This document shows, piece after piece, positions 9,360-18,180 of a DNA stretch of 64,000 bases (position 1 is its first letter; every line of letters starts with the position of its first letter). The notes beneath the pieces were generated by a model. The model was not told the DNA's origin. It worked only from the letters and a program-made list of their open reading frames with translations, and ran no database searches. The position numbers were made by a program, and so were the translations under genes. Source of the stretch: Alteromonas genovensis (GTDB lineage: Bacteria > Pseudomonadota > Gammaproteobacteria > Enterobacterales > Alteromonadaceae); the NCBI RefSeq assembly GCF_010500895.1, contig NZ_JAAAWO010000001.1:372001-436000 (forward strand), in the 5' to 3' direction.

Positions 9360-9995
9360 TTAGTTAATAGGTGCGTATCCCCACGGTGTACCAGGCAGTT
9401 CAACCGGGTTTGTTAAATCAAAGTCTACTTGAACTTCCCTTGCAGGGCGCACTAAGCGATAACTAAAACGCTTTGGGTAAATCATCATTTGCCAAACATT
9501 ATCAGTTGAGGCAGTAATTCCAGAGTCGATAAATAGCTGTTTTGAATACGCATCGGCTGGGAACGACTGAACTTCGTTATAACCTCTTTCTGTTGTATGT
9601 CCTCCATACATGGTTGATGTGTGGAAGCTTCCATCTTCATTACGATGGTCGTGTTTAAGCATTAAGCCGGCACCTGTTTTTGTGACAATCCAAGTGCGAG
9701 AGGCGTCATCCCCGACGTGAAAGGGAATATGCAGTTGAGTATCCGAGCACTCCCGTACATGCATGATGAGTTTATTATCGCCAAAGGTATTGCCTACGTT
9801 ATCCTTTGTCACCTTTCCAATAAATGCTTTGCCGCAGTGCGCTTTTATTGCATTAAAAAAGTTATCGTGAGTGTCTATAGACACTAAAGGGGCGGGCGTT
9901 GCGCTTACTAATGTGGAGAAGACCGCAATGTATGCCGTAAAAGAAAAAGTGCAAAAAGCAGAAAAATTTTTTGTTTTAGTCAACGTAGTTTTCAT
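9360..9995 (-). CDS. Secreted protein of unknown function
   Basis: A 211-residue protein with an N-terminal signal peptide (Lys-rich start, hydrophobic stretch, cleavage near V-S-A-T-P-A). The mature part contains two cysteines about 30 residues apart (A-H-C-G-K and R-E-C-S-D), which could form a disulphide. It also has an H-D-H-R-N-E-D-G-S-F-H-T-S-T-M-Y-G-G-H stretch rich in His and Asp. I do not recognise the family. It is convergent with the copper operon and divergent from the dehydrogenase at 10380. Confidence 0.7.
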   Translation of the reverse strand: MKTTLTKTKNFSAFCTFSFTAYIAVFSTLVSATPAPLVSIDTHDNFFNAIKAHCGKAFIGKVTKDNVGNTFGDNKLIMHVRECSDTQLHIPFHVGDDASRTWIVTKTGAGLMLKHDHRNEDGSFHTSTMYGGHTTERGYNEVQSFPADAYSKQLFIDSGITASTDNVWQMMIYPKRFSYRLVRPAREVQVDFDLTNPVELPGTPWGYAPIN

Positions 9996-10379
9996 AATAA
10001 ACCTGTTAGTAAGATGCGCTTTTTAATACGCTCTGATAATCCTTACCTTAAGTCAGTGAAGCGGATATGTCACTGTTATACTGCCCTTTAAGCGCTTGTT
10101 TAAAAGCGCGTATTTAACCTACTAGCACATACCACATTGATTTTTATATCGGTGCAGAGAAAGTGCACAATAAAATTCGGTACGTTGTAATCCAAATTAG
10201 TATTCATTTCATGAAGCTAAATAAATCAGGCAAATAAAGTATGTCTATACTTTCCTTCATCATACTCTACATATCAAACAATAATGGGGCGCTTCTCTTA
10301 GCCACACAACGAGCTAACAGGCCCAGCTACTAGGTCCAGCAAATAGGCCAAGTCATGAAGAGTATAAAAGGTGAATAGT
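9996..10379. other. Divergent intergenic region with promoters for both neighbours
   Basis: The flanking genes point away from each other, so this 384-base AT-rich stretch should hold both promoters. A good ribosome site (AAAGG, about eight bases before the ATG) decides the 10380 start over an in-frame GTG at 10371. No convincing small gene, tandem repeat or long inverted repeat was seen. Confidence 0.5.
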
Positions 10380-11267
10380 ATGTCTAACGAATTTAGCGGT
10401 AAGACCGCAATTATATCCGGAGCAGCCGGTGGTATAGGGCTAGCTGTTGCCGAAGCGCTGGCAGGGCAGGGCATGAACATAGTTATGGGAGATATTGATT
10501 CTTCCACGTTGTCTGAGGCAAGCGACGCGTTAAAAGAAAAAGGGTACAACGTTATTACCTGCCCGTTAGATGTTACCGACTATACGCAGTGGGAGTCTAT
10601 TGTGGAAAAGGCAAAGGAAGCCTTTGGTAAGGTACATATGGTGGTTAATAACGCCGGCGTTGGCGGTACACCTGGCAAGATTGAAGACGCTGAGCACGAG
10701 ACATGGCGTTGGGTGATGGATGTTAACGTGATGGGCGTGCTCTATGGAGCTCAGGCAACAGTACCTGCAATAAAAGAGCACGGTGAAGGCGGTTGGGTGT
10801 TAAATGTTGCGTCTATGGCAGGAATGATGGGAATGCCTTACGCCGGTGCTTATTGTGCATCTAAAGCTGCGGTGGTCTCGATGACCGAAAGTTGGATGGC
10901 AGAGCTTCACCCTCACAATATTCATGTTTCTGTGCTTTGTCCTGCCTTTGTGAAAACTCGAATTCACGAGTCACATCGCAATAGGCAAGAAAAATATGCA
11001 GTAGCGAAAGAAAAGCGAATGAGTAAAGACAAGCTTATGGCTGGTGCGCAGGCTGCGGCTGCTGCCGTCGAATCTGGTATTCCTGTTTCTATGTTAGCCG
11101 AGCGAGTGGTTGAGGCGTTGCGCTCTAAACAAACCTATATTTATTCTCATCCCAATTATAGAAAAGTGACTAGCGGGCGAGCGAAAGCTATCGATATGGC
11201 ATTTGTCGATGCCGAAGAGAGTGAAGTGGTAGGGCATTTAATTAACGATGATATCGTCACGTTTTAA
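10380..11267 (+). CDS. Short-chain dehydrogenase/reductase (SDR)
   Basis: A 295-residue classical SDR. The cofactor-binding turn G-A-A-G-G-I-G covers residues 14-20, the N-N-A-G motif follows strand four, and the catalytic Tyr158-x-x-x-Lys162 lies in A-Y-C-A-S-K. The protein has about 50 residues beyond a minimal SDR, with a Lys/Arg-rich segment after the active site. A substrate cannot be read from the sequence. It stands alone, convergent with the GGDEF-EAL gene. Confidence 0.85.
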   Translation: MSNEFSGKTAIISGAAGGIGLAVAEALAGQGMNIVMGDIDSSTLSEASDALKEKGYNVITCPLDVTDYTQWESIVEKAKEAFGKVHMVVNNAGVGGTPGKIEDAEHETWRWVMDVNVMGVLYGAQATVPAIKEHGEGGWVLNVASMAGMMGMPYAGAYCASKAAVVSMTESWMAELHPHNIHVSVLCPAFVKTRIHESHRNRQEKYAVAKEKRMSKDKLMAGAQAAAAAVESGIPVSMLAERVVEALRSKQTYIYSHPNYRKVTSGRAKAIDMAFVDAEESEVVGHLINDDIVTF

Positions 11268-11309
11268 AGTGGCTTCGTGCCTTTTAAATTCGACATTAAT
11301 GTCTTAAAT

Positions 11310-13847
11310 TTATGCATTGGATATTACCTCTTCCTCAACGCTGTCTAGCACAATGCCCAGCGCTTGCGGTTTGTGAAGGTAATATCCTTGCGCAAAATCC
11401 ACCCCAATTTCTTTCAATCGCTGCAGCTGTTTTGCACTGTTAACAGACTTGGCCACCACCTCTATATTACGAAGCTTGGCAATGTCGGCAAATGCTTTGA
11501 CAGCTATTTCATCCACCTGATCATTAAGAATATTGCCAACAAAATTGCCATCAATCTTAATCTGTTCAATTTGATATTTTTTTAAATAAGCAAAGGAAGA
11601 TGCACCAGTACCAAAGTCATCGAGTGCAGTTTTGATACCGGCACTGCGTAAAAGGGTGACAAACGCAACACTATCCACCATTGAGCGGGTTATGGTTGCT
11701 TCAGTCATTTCGAAAACAAGCTTTTCTTTAATAGAGTACGGCGTGTTGTTCAATAATGGCAAAAGCTTTTTGATAAAAGCCTGGTTAGCAATAGTTTGGC
11801 CCGATATGTTTATGTTTATTTGGGCGATGCGGTGAAGGTGTTGGCAGCGATGAAGCGTAGAGATCACACTGCTAATTACATAGTAATCTATATGGGGGGA
11901 AAGAGAATAGCGCTCTGCAATAGGTAAAAATGAATCTGGCAATATCCAATTGGATTCTCCGTCTGGCATTCTCAGCAAAACCTCTAAAAAGATGACTTTT
12001 GATGGGGAATGCAATGGGAACACTCTTTGCGCGAATAGCTCAAATAATTCACTATCTATTGCATGTCTAATACGTGAAGACCAATTGCTTTCTAGTGAAC
12101 GCTGGTGGCCACGCTTTTCCTCCTCTTTCCATACAAATACGCGATTTCTGCCCGCTTTTTTGGCAGAGTAACAGGCGCTATCTGCCGCATTGATGAGCTC
12201 GGCCACACTCGACCACCGTCTAGTTATCGGCACAAGACCAATACTTGCCCCTATGCGGAATATTCTATTGTCATGATAAAAACGGAAATTATCCACCACT
12301 TGGCACAGGTTCTGCGCTTTAGCCAAGGCGTGCTCTTCATCCTGGTCGGCTAAGAGCAGACCAAATTCATCTCCACCTAGTCGGGCAATAACATCATTCT
12401 TAGCGATATTATCTTTAAGCAGCCTACTAACTTGCTTTAGAAGTTCGTCGCCAGCGTGATGTCCGCATGTATCGTTAACAGCCTTGAACTTATCAAGGTC
12501 AATATACGCTAAGGCGTAATTCGTCAAAACTCCCCGATTATCGCCTAAGCAAGGATTAAGTCGCGACTCAAATTCACTGCGATTGTAAAAACCTGTAAGC
12601 GGGTCATGTGTAGCTCTATGCTTCATTTCCATGCCGGCTTGGCGCTCTTCCGTTACATCATGAAACACCATCACCGAGCCTAACAATTCTTCACTCTCTG
12701 TGCAGATGGGAGAGACGGAACAGGTTATTCCATATTTTGCACCGTCTCGAGAAAGTAACGTGGTGGAATGCTCTAGTTCTACAGTGCGCTTTTTCTGTAA
12801 ACATTGGATAATGGGGTTGGGCAAGTCCGTCTGAGTTTGCTCATTTATCACATTGAGTATATCAGATGCCGCCATGCTTTCGGCCTCTTCAAGGGACCAG
12901 CCTGTAAGTTGCTCTGCAATAGGGTTTAGCCATGTTACGTTACCGTTGGTATCGCTTGTAATTAACGCATCTCCAATGGATTGCAGCGTGACGCGCAATA
13001 ATTCATGCTGCTTTGTTAGCTGCATCTTTAAACGCTTACTGCTTGTGATATCTTGAAATACACCAAACATTCGTACGCATTTATTGTTTGCCCATTCTGG
13101 TTTGCCGATGGCTCTTACCCAAATAGTACGGCCTTTTGCAGTTACCAATTCTAATTCTTCGTCGTAGGGAATCCCGCAATGTATACCCTGTTCAACCGCG
13201 TTAGTAATAATACTTCGGCTTTCCCCTTCTTTGTAAAAATTAATAGCTGTCGCTAAGTTAGGTTTGTAATCGTCTGGGACTTCGTGAATACGCTTAGTTT
13301 GTCGACTCCACCAAATAGTATTTTTCTCTAAATCCAAATCCCAAATACCAATGTTGGCGGTATTTTCGAGTTCTTCAAATGTTTGGTTTCGTTTCTGAAG
13401 AGCAATAGTTTGTTTTTTTATTTCTGTAACATCAACGTGAGAGCCAAGCATGCGTATTGCTTTACCATTTTTATCTCTCAATGCTAAACCTCTACAGCGT
13501 ATCCAAACTGTTTGTCCAGATTTATGGGTATAGCGAACAACTTGATCGAAGGGGTGAGAGGGGCTCTCACAATGTTTCTGTATGTTTTTTTTAACAACAA
13601 CGAGGTCGTCGGGGTGAATGATGTCTTGCCACTCTGACGATAAATGTTGCTTTTCAGTTGGTTCGTAGCCTAGAGTCTTCCAAAAATTGTCACTCATCCA
13701 CTCGTGTTCCGGGCGAGTTAAATCCCAGAACCATAGTCCATCGAGTGATGACTTCTCTACGAAAGACAAAATGCTCTCGTCGCTTTTAATTAGCTCAAGC
13801 AACTCTCTACGAAGAGGGTGAATTGATCTGCTATTTTGTGTTGTCAA
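11310..13847 (-). CDS. PAS-PAS-PAS-GGDEF-EAL cyclic-di-GMP signalling protein with a degenerate EAL domain
   Basis: An 845-residue soluble sensor. Three PAS/PAC units fill about residues 15-410, for example W-F-W-D-L and I-W-D-L-D-L, with PAC repeats I-R-M-L-G-S and V-R-M-F-G-V. They are followed by a GGDEF domain with an intact L-G-G-D-E-F near residue 491 and no RxxD inhibitory site (A-K-N-D instead). In the EAL domain the signature reads E-V-L-L-R near 620, and D-D-F-G-T-G is kept. The usual E-G-V-E-T motif near 797 reads K-S-V-N-S, losing both acidic residues. The expected output is therefore c-di-GMP synthesis rather than breakdown. The frame opens only on a TTG start; no ATG exists before the first PAS domain. 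Confidence 0.88.
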   Translation of the reverse strand: MTTQNSRSIHPLRRELLELIKSDESILSFVEKSSLDGLWFWDLTRPEHEWMSDNFWKTLGYEPTEKQHLSSEWQDIIHPDDLVVVKKNIQKHCESPSHPFDQVVRYTHKSGQTVWIRCRGLALRDKNGKAIRMLGSHVDVTEIKKQTIALQKRNQTFEELENTANIGIWDLDLEKNTIWWSRQTKRIHEVPDDYKPNLATAINFYKEGESRSIITNAVEQGIHCGIPYDEELELVTAKGRTIWVRAIGKPEWANNKCVRMFGVFQDITSSKRLKMQLTKQHELLRVTLQSIGDALITSDTNGNVTWLNPIAEQLTGWSLEEAESMAASDILNVINEQTQTDLPNPIIQCLQKKRTVELEHSTTLLSRDGAKYGITCSVSPICTESEELLGSVMVFHDVTEERQAGMEMKHRATHDPLTGFYNRSEFESRLNPCLGDNRGVLTNYALAYIDLDKFKAVNDTCGHHAGDELLKQVSRLLKDNIAKNDVIARLGGDEFGLLLADQDEEHALAKAQNLCQVVDNFRFYHDNRIFRIGASIGLVPITRRWSSVAELINAADSACYSAKKAGRNRVFVWKEEEKRGHQRSLESNWSSRIRHAIDSELFELFAQRVFPLHSPSKVIFLEVLLRMPDGESNWILPDSFLPIAERYSLSPHIDYYVISSVISTLHRCQHLHRIAQININISGQTIANQAFIKKLLPLLNNTPYSIKEKLVFEMTEATITRSMVDSVAFVTLLRSAGIKTALDDFGTGASSFAYLKKYQIEQIKIDGNFVGNILNDQVDEIAVKAFADIAKLRNIEVVAKSVNSAKQLQRLKEIGVDFAQGYYLHKPQALGIVLDSVEEEVISNA

Positions 13848-13999
13848 ACTGTATTCTTTTTATTATTTTTTTAAAAAGTGTTCTTGTGAGACTTTGTCGA
13901 CAAATAGTGGTCCACAAGTCTAATACCTTTAAAATTAGCACAAATATAATGAAACGCTAATTTACCTACGCCTCATCATTCTGGCTGGTTATTCATACA

Positions 14000-14194
14000 C
14001 TATTCTTTGTCATGTTCGTCCTTGTATTTTTCATCAATAAGTTCGTAGCAAGCCCCAAGAACGATAAACAATAATGCGGTTTGTAAGTTATCTTGATGAG
14101 TATTAAGTTCTGGAGTTGTTAAAAATGCATAAATGCCTTCCAGCATAAGTAGAAGCGCAGCAGCACCAGTTGCATAGCTGAGTTTAAATTTCAT
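14000..14194 (-). CDS. Small two-helix membrane protein, candidate bacteriocin immunity protein
   Basis: A 64-residue protein starting M-K-F-K-L-S-Y, with two hydrophobic helices (about residues 6-25 and 37-55) and a highly charged tail ending E-K-Y-K-D-E-H-D-K-E. An in-frame TTG further upstream at 14260 would add 22 polar residues and overlap the end of the preceding peptide gene, so the ATG with AAGG about 11 bases upstream is preferred. It lies 59 bases downstream of two double-glycine peptide genes on the same strand. Size, topology and position fit an immunity protein of class II bacteriocins. No family is recognised and the function is inferred. Confidence 0.65.
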   Translation of the reverse strand: MKFKLSYATGAAALLLMLEGIYAFLTTPELNTHQDNLQTALLFIVLGACYELIDEKYKDEHDKE

Positions 14195-14212
14195 GAGGGG
14201 GGACGCCTTTTT

Positions 14213-14235
14213 AAAGAGGCTCGTGGAGCCTCTTT
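14213..14235. terminator. Perfect 10-bp hairpin between the double-glycine peptides and the candidate immunity gene
   Basis: Stem AAAGAGGCTC pairs with GAGCCTCTTT around a GTG loop. On the plus strand a T-rich tail follows. On the minus strand, where the genes run, the stem ends in TTT followed by A residues, so it should be a weak attenuator or an mRNA-processing barrier rather than a full stop for the peptide operon. Confidence 0.6.
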
Positions 14236-14253
14236 CTTTTAGTTTAAAGTTAA

Positions 14254-14412
14254 CTACCAATGGTTTCTATTCGTGTTGCCATATGCGTCGTAAATAGCAT
14301 CATTAGCGTTAGCTACTTTTGCAAAAAAGGCGCCCAGCTCATACATCAAGCCTCCGCCTGCAACAGCGCTTATGTCGGCGGATGAAAGTTCCATCATTGT
14401 TTCGGTTTTCAT
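14254..14412 (-). CDS. Double-glycine leader peptide A (candidate bacteriocin/microcin)
   Basis: A 52-residue frame. Its N-terminal 20 residues match the double-glycine leader consensus position by position counting back from Gly20: Gly -1, Gly -2, Val17 at -4, Ile14 at -7, Asp13 at -8 and Leu9 at -12. The leader ends ELSSADISAVAGG. The predicted core has 32 residues, starts G-L-M-Y-E-L-G, is amphipathic and Ala-rich in its first half, and ends in a polar Asn-rich tail finishing N-R-N-H-W. A strong ribosome site AAGGA lies 7 bases before the ATG. The gene begins 9 bases after the stop of peptide B. Such leaders are cut and exported by peptidase-containing ABC transporters; none is in this window. 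Confidence 0.78.
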   Translation of the reverse strand: MKTETMMELSSADISAVAGGGLMYELGAFFAKVANANDAIYDAYGNTNRNHW

Positions 14413-14421
14413 AGTTTTTCC

Positions 14422-14562
14422 TTAACTTCTGTGGTCAGAATAGCCTTCGTAAAACTCATACAATCCCTCAGCTATCGTTGCAACGACGCCGATGTAGCCA
14501 AGTCCCTTCATCCAACTTCCGCCAGAAACAGCATCTAACTCGTTTATGGTTAACTCACTCAT
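14422..14562 (-). CDS. Double-glycine leader peptide B (candidate bacteriocin/microcin)
   Basis: A 46-residue frame starting MSELTINELDAVSGG, a textbook double-glycine leader. Relative to the cut after Gly15 it has Leu4 at -12, Glu8 at -8, Leu9 at -7, Val12 at -4 and Gly-Gly at -2/-1. The predicted core of 31 residues begins S-W-M-K-G-L-G-Y-I-G, continues as a Gly/Val/Ala helix, and ends E-G-Y-S-D-H-R-S. An AAGGA ribosome site lies about 10 bases upstream. Its TAA stop overlaps the ribosome site of peptide A, so the two are probably translated together. Two unlike cores of equal length suggest a two-peptide bacteriocin; a secreted signal pair is the alternative. Confidence 0.8.
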   Translation of the reverse strand: MSELTINELDAVSGGSWMKGLGYIGVVATIAEGLYEFYEGYSDHRS

Positions 14563-14811
14563 TAATAATATTTCCTTATATTTTGTTGTGACGTGACTTT
14601 ATCATCGCGCCGATATGCAAATTAGCAATTACCTCAGGCCAAATAAACTGGCCGTCGTGTGTGTTTTTACGCGTTTATGTAATCTAGTACAGTGAAAGTC
14701 GGTTCAATGCATCTGACCCCTATTATCGTCAGTTGGTCGTTTGTTCCATTGAACACTTGTGCGCTTGTTTGTAACTTCATTATTGAAGAGTCCACAAACT
14801 AGGCAATAACA

Positions 14812-17800
14812 ATGAAAAAAATACTTAACGTTGCAGTGGCTGTAACCATGGCACTGTCAAGCGTGCCAGCATTTGCAGATAAGTCAGAGACAGATAAAAA
14901 CGCCCCTTTCAGTAGCGCTACGTTTAAAGCGATGGAAATGAGAAGTATCGGCCCGGCCTATATGTCTGGGCGAATAGCAGATATCGCCATCGATCAAAAC
15001 CACCCGTCAACCTGGTACACCGCGGTAGGTTCTGGCGGCGTGTGGAAAACCAATAATTCTGGTACCACGTGGGAACCTATTTTTGATAATGAAGCGGTTT
15101 ACTCAATAGGTGATGTCACCATTGCACCAAGCAATTCAAACGTCGTTTGGGTAGGTACAGGTGAGAATAACGGCGGCCGCCATATCAGTTTTGGCGATGG
15201 CGTTTACAAATCACTTGATGGCGGTAAAACGTGGAAAAACATGGGGCTTAAAAAGTCTGAACACGTTTCCGACATTATAATTCACCCAGAAAACCCCGAT
15301 GTAGTATGGGTGTCGGCCCAGGGTCCTTTATGGTCTGAAGGCGGTGAACGTGGCTTGTATAAAACCACCGACGGCGGTGAAACTTGGAAGCAGGTACTTA
15401 CCCCTGAAGATGAATGGACTGGGGTAACATCTCTTCTACTCGACCCAAACGATCCTAACAGGCTTTATGCAGCTACATGGTCAAGACAAAGAACCGTTGC
15501 AAACTACGTTGGTACAGGCCCTGCAGCCGGTATTCACACCTCTAGCGATGGTGGCGAAACATGGACTGAATTAAAGACCGGCTTACCCAAAGGCAATATG
15601 GGTAAAATTGGTATGGCGATTTCGCCTATCGATTCCAATGTACTTTACGCGACTATTGAGATAGATAATCGCGAGGGCGGTTTTTATCGCTCGGCAAATA
15701 AAGGGGCGAGCTGGGAAAAGATGTCTGATGAAGTAGGTGGCGGTACTGGCCCACACTATTATCAAGAAATCTTTGCTGATCAGCACCAAATGGATAGAGT
15801 CTACATTGCTAGCAATTACAGCAAAGTGTCTGACGATGGCGGAAAAACATGGACGCCTATTAATACCAAGCGCAAACACGTTGATGATCACGCAATGGCA
15901 TTTCACCCCACTGACCCTGATTTTGTGTTGATGGGGTCGGATGGCGGTATTTATATGTCGCACGACAGAATGGCCAACTGGCGCTTTATGGCAAACTTGC
16001 CATTAACTCAGTTTTATAAAGTCGCGCCAGATGACACCAAGCCGTTTTACAATGTGTATGCCGGTGCGCAGGATAACTCTACACAGGGCGGCCCCTCTCG
16101 TACTAATCGTGCAGAAGGAATTAAGAATAAAGATTGGTTTTTGACCCTAGGTGGCGACGGACACCAACCTGCTGTTGAACCCGGTAATCCAGATATTGTG
16201 TATTCTCAGTGGCAGCAAGGTAACCTCACTCGCGTGGACATGACCACGAAGGAAGGAGTGTATATTAAACCGCAGCCGTTGCCTGGCGACCCAGCGGAGC
16301 GATTCAATTGGGATGCGCCTATCAACGTATCTGCTCACGATCCGAAGCGAATTTATTTTGCATCGCAGCGCGTATGGCGCTCTGACGACCGTGGTGATAG
16401 CTGGACTGCGCTCTCGGGCGATCTCACTAAAAACGGCAACCGCATGCATATGCCCATGATGGGGCGAACTTGGTCTGTCGAGGCAGGCTGGGATTTATAT
16501 GCCATGTCTGAGTATCACACTATTGCAAACTTTGCTGAAAGCCCAGTTGATGAAAATATACTTTGGGTAGGCACAGATGATGGCATCATTCAGGTTACTA
16601 CTAACGGCGGCAAATCGTGGAAAAAGATAGAACTTGATGATATTCGCGGTATTCCTGCTACCGCTTACGTGAATGATATTCGCGCTGACTTGTTCGACCC
16701 GAACACGGTGTATGTTGCACTAGATAACCATAAATATGGCGACTATAAACCGTATCTTATTAAGTCGACTAACTTAGGGAAAAAATGGACGTCGATGGCA
16801 GATGAACTGCCTGAAAAACACTTAGTGTGGCGTATTGTTCAAGATCACGAAAATAAAGATCTTATGTTTATCGGCACTGAATTCGGTATTTTCTTTACCG
16901 TCGACGGGGGAGAAAAATGGGTTGAACTTGAAGGTGGAATGCCTACTATTTCAACCCGAGACGTGAAAATTCAGCGTCGTGAGAACGATTTAGTGGCCGG
17001 TACGTTTGGTCGAGGTATTTATATACTCGACGATTATGCACCGCTTCGCTCGTTAACGAAAAAGTCGATGGAAGAAGACGCGCTGCTATTTGCGCCTAGT
17101 CGGCCGGTTAAGTGGTATCAACCAGACGATAACCATACAGATTCAGACGGTGACGACCGCTATGTGGCTGAAAACCCAGAGCATGGCGCAACGCTGACTT
17201 ATTACCTTAAAGACAGCCTACTGACAGCGAAAGAGAAACGTCAAGAAGCTGAGAAAAAGCTTATGGAGGGTAAAGACAAATATCCGAAGTATCCAAGCTG
17301 GGAAGCGGTGGAAGCAGAAAACCAAGAAGCTGCGCCTGCCGTCTATCTTGAGATAAAAGACGCTAAAGGTGATGTGGTTAACCGGGTAGAAGGAAGCACT
17401 AAGAAAGGCTTGCACAGAGTTACATGGGATATGACCTATGCCAATGCAATGCCTATTACGGATAAAGACAGTGCTAGTCGTTCTCGTGGCGCATTAATGG
17501 CGTTACCAGGCAGCTATACGGCAACGCTGTTTAAGCGCGAAGGTACTACAATAACGCCGCTAGCAGAACCTGTTAGTTTTGTGCTTGAGTCTATCTACGA
17601 AGGGGCACTAGAAGGTGCTACAGCACAAGAACGTGCTGCCTATGATGGTAAAGTGAGTGACGCCCAAAAACGAGCGGTAACCACTACAAGCGTGCTGGCT
17701 AATGTGAAAGACACGATGGAAGTACTTCGCAGTGCTATAAACCGTACTCAGGGTGATATCAGCAAGCTTGAAACACAATTTGCCGATGTGCAGACTGAAA

Positions 17801-18084
17801 TTAATGCCTTAAGCCGCGAGCTTTATGGTTTAGAGTCTCGTGAACGCAAAGGGATAAAGCCTGCGAATATAACCAGCCGTTTACGTTACGCTCGTTCTGC
17901 CGTGGGCACATCTTATGGACCGACTCAACAGCATCAAGACCAATTGCGTTATGCTAGCGAAGGGTTGGTTGCAGTGAGTAAGCGCGTAAGTGTACTTCAG
18001 CAAACCACCGTACCTGAGCTACAGCGCGCAGTAGTGAATGCTGGTGGCCCATGGACAGCAGGTCTGCCGGTTATTACTGAATAA
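14812..18084 (+). CDS. Secreted BNR/VPS10-like propeller protein with C-terminal coiled coil
   Basis: A 1090-residue exported protein with a clear signal peptide (MKKILNVAVAVTMALSS, cleavage near A-F-A-D). It carries at least eight Asp-box/BNR motifs of the S-x-D-G-G-x-T-W type (S-L-D-G-G-K-T-W, T-T-D-G-G-E-T-W, S-S-D-G-G-E-T-W, D-D-G-G-K-T-W, T-N-G-G-K-S-W and others), which form sortilin-like propellers. An Ig-like segment follows, then a Gln/Glu-rich helical region near the C-terminus. Such proteins are often labelled glycosyl hydrolase, but no catalytic residues support that. It is transcribed alone and ends at a strong terminator. Confidence 0.85.
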   Translation: MKKILNVAVAVTMALSSVPAFADKSETDKNAPFSSATFKAMEMRSIGPAYMSGRIADIAIDQNHPSTWYTAVGSGGVWKTNNSGTTWEPIFDNEAVYSIGDVTIAPSNSNVVWVGTGENNGGRHISFGDGVYKSLDGGKTWKNMGLKKSEHVSDIIIHPENPDVVWVSAQGPLWSEGGERGLYKTTDGGETWKQVLTPEDEWTGVTSLLLDPNDPNRLYAATWSRQRTVANYVGTGPAAGIHTSSDGGETWTELKTGLPKGNMGKIGMAISPIDSNVLYATIEIDNREGGFYRSANKGASWEKMSDEVGGGTGPHYYQEIFADQHQMDRVYIASNYSKVSDDGGKTWTPINTKRKHVDDHAMAFHPTDPDFVLMGSDGGIYMSHDRMANWRFMANLPLTQFYKVAPDDTKPFYNVYAGAQDNSTQGGPSRTNRAEGIKNKDWFLTLGGDGHQPAVEPGNPDIVYSQWQQGNLTRVDMTTKEGVYIKPQPLPGDPAERFNWDAPINVSAHDPKRIYFASQRVWRSDDRGDSWTALSGDLTKNGNRMHMPMMGRTWSVEAGWDLYAMSEYHTIANFAESPVDENILWVGTDDGIIQVTTNGGKSWKKIELDDIRGIPATAYVNDIRADLFDPNTVYVALDNHKYGDYKPYLIKSTNLGKKWTSMADELPEKHLVWRIVQDHENKDLMFIGTEFGIFFTVDGGEKWVELEGGMPTISTRDVKIQRRENDLVAGTFGRGIYILDDYAPLRSLTKKSMEEDALLFAPSRPVKWYQPDDNHTDSDGDDRYVAENPEHGATLTYYLKDSLLTAKEKRQEAEKKLMEGKDKYPKYPSWEAVEAENQEAAPAVYLEIKDAKGDVVNRVEGSTKKGLHRVTWDMTYANAMPITDKDSASRSRGALMALPGSYTATLFKREGTTITPLAEPVSFVLESIYEGALEGATAQERAAYDGKVSDAQKRAVTTTSVLANVKDTMEVLRSAINRTQGDISKLETQFADVQTEINALSRELYGLESRERKGIKPANITSRLRYARSAVGTSYGPTQQHQDQLRYASEGLVAVSKRVSVLQQTTVPELQRAVVNAGGPWTAGLPVITE

Positions 18085-18117
18085 CTGTTAATGCAATAAA
18101 CGGGTTTTATACCTTAT

Positions 18118-18150
18118 AAAACGGCAGTGTTCTCACTGCCGTTTTCTTTT
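18118..18150 (+). terminator. Rho-independent terminator after the BNR protein gene
   Basis: A perfect 12-bp stem (AAAACGGCAGTG / CACTGCCGTTTT) with a TTCT loop is followed by CTTTTAATTTTT. It ends the upstream transcript. A GTG that could open the next reading frame at 18127 lies inside the stem and is therefore not a credible start. Confidence 0.88.
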
Positions 18151-18180
18151 AATTTTTCTAAACAAAATTACATAGGCACT

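Noticed and set aside
15583-15963. 126-codon frame antisense to the BNR protein
   Set aside because: A shadow of the Asp-box repeats; no supporting signal.
14812-18084. Glycoside hydrolase or sialidase function for the BNR-repeat protein
   Set aside because: Asp-boxes alone define the fold; the arginine triad and catalytic residues of sialidases are not evident.
18127-18180. Upstream GTG start for the TonB receptor
   Set aside because: It lies inside the terminator stem of the preceding gene and has no ribosome site; ATG at 18181 or later is more credible.
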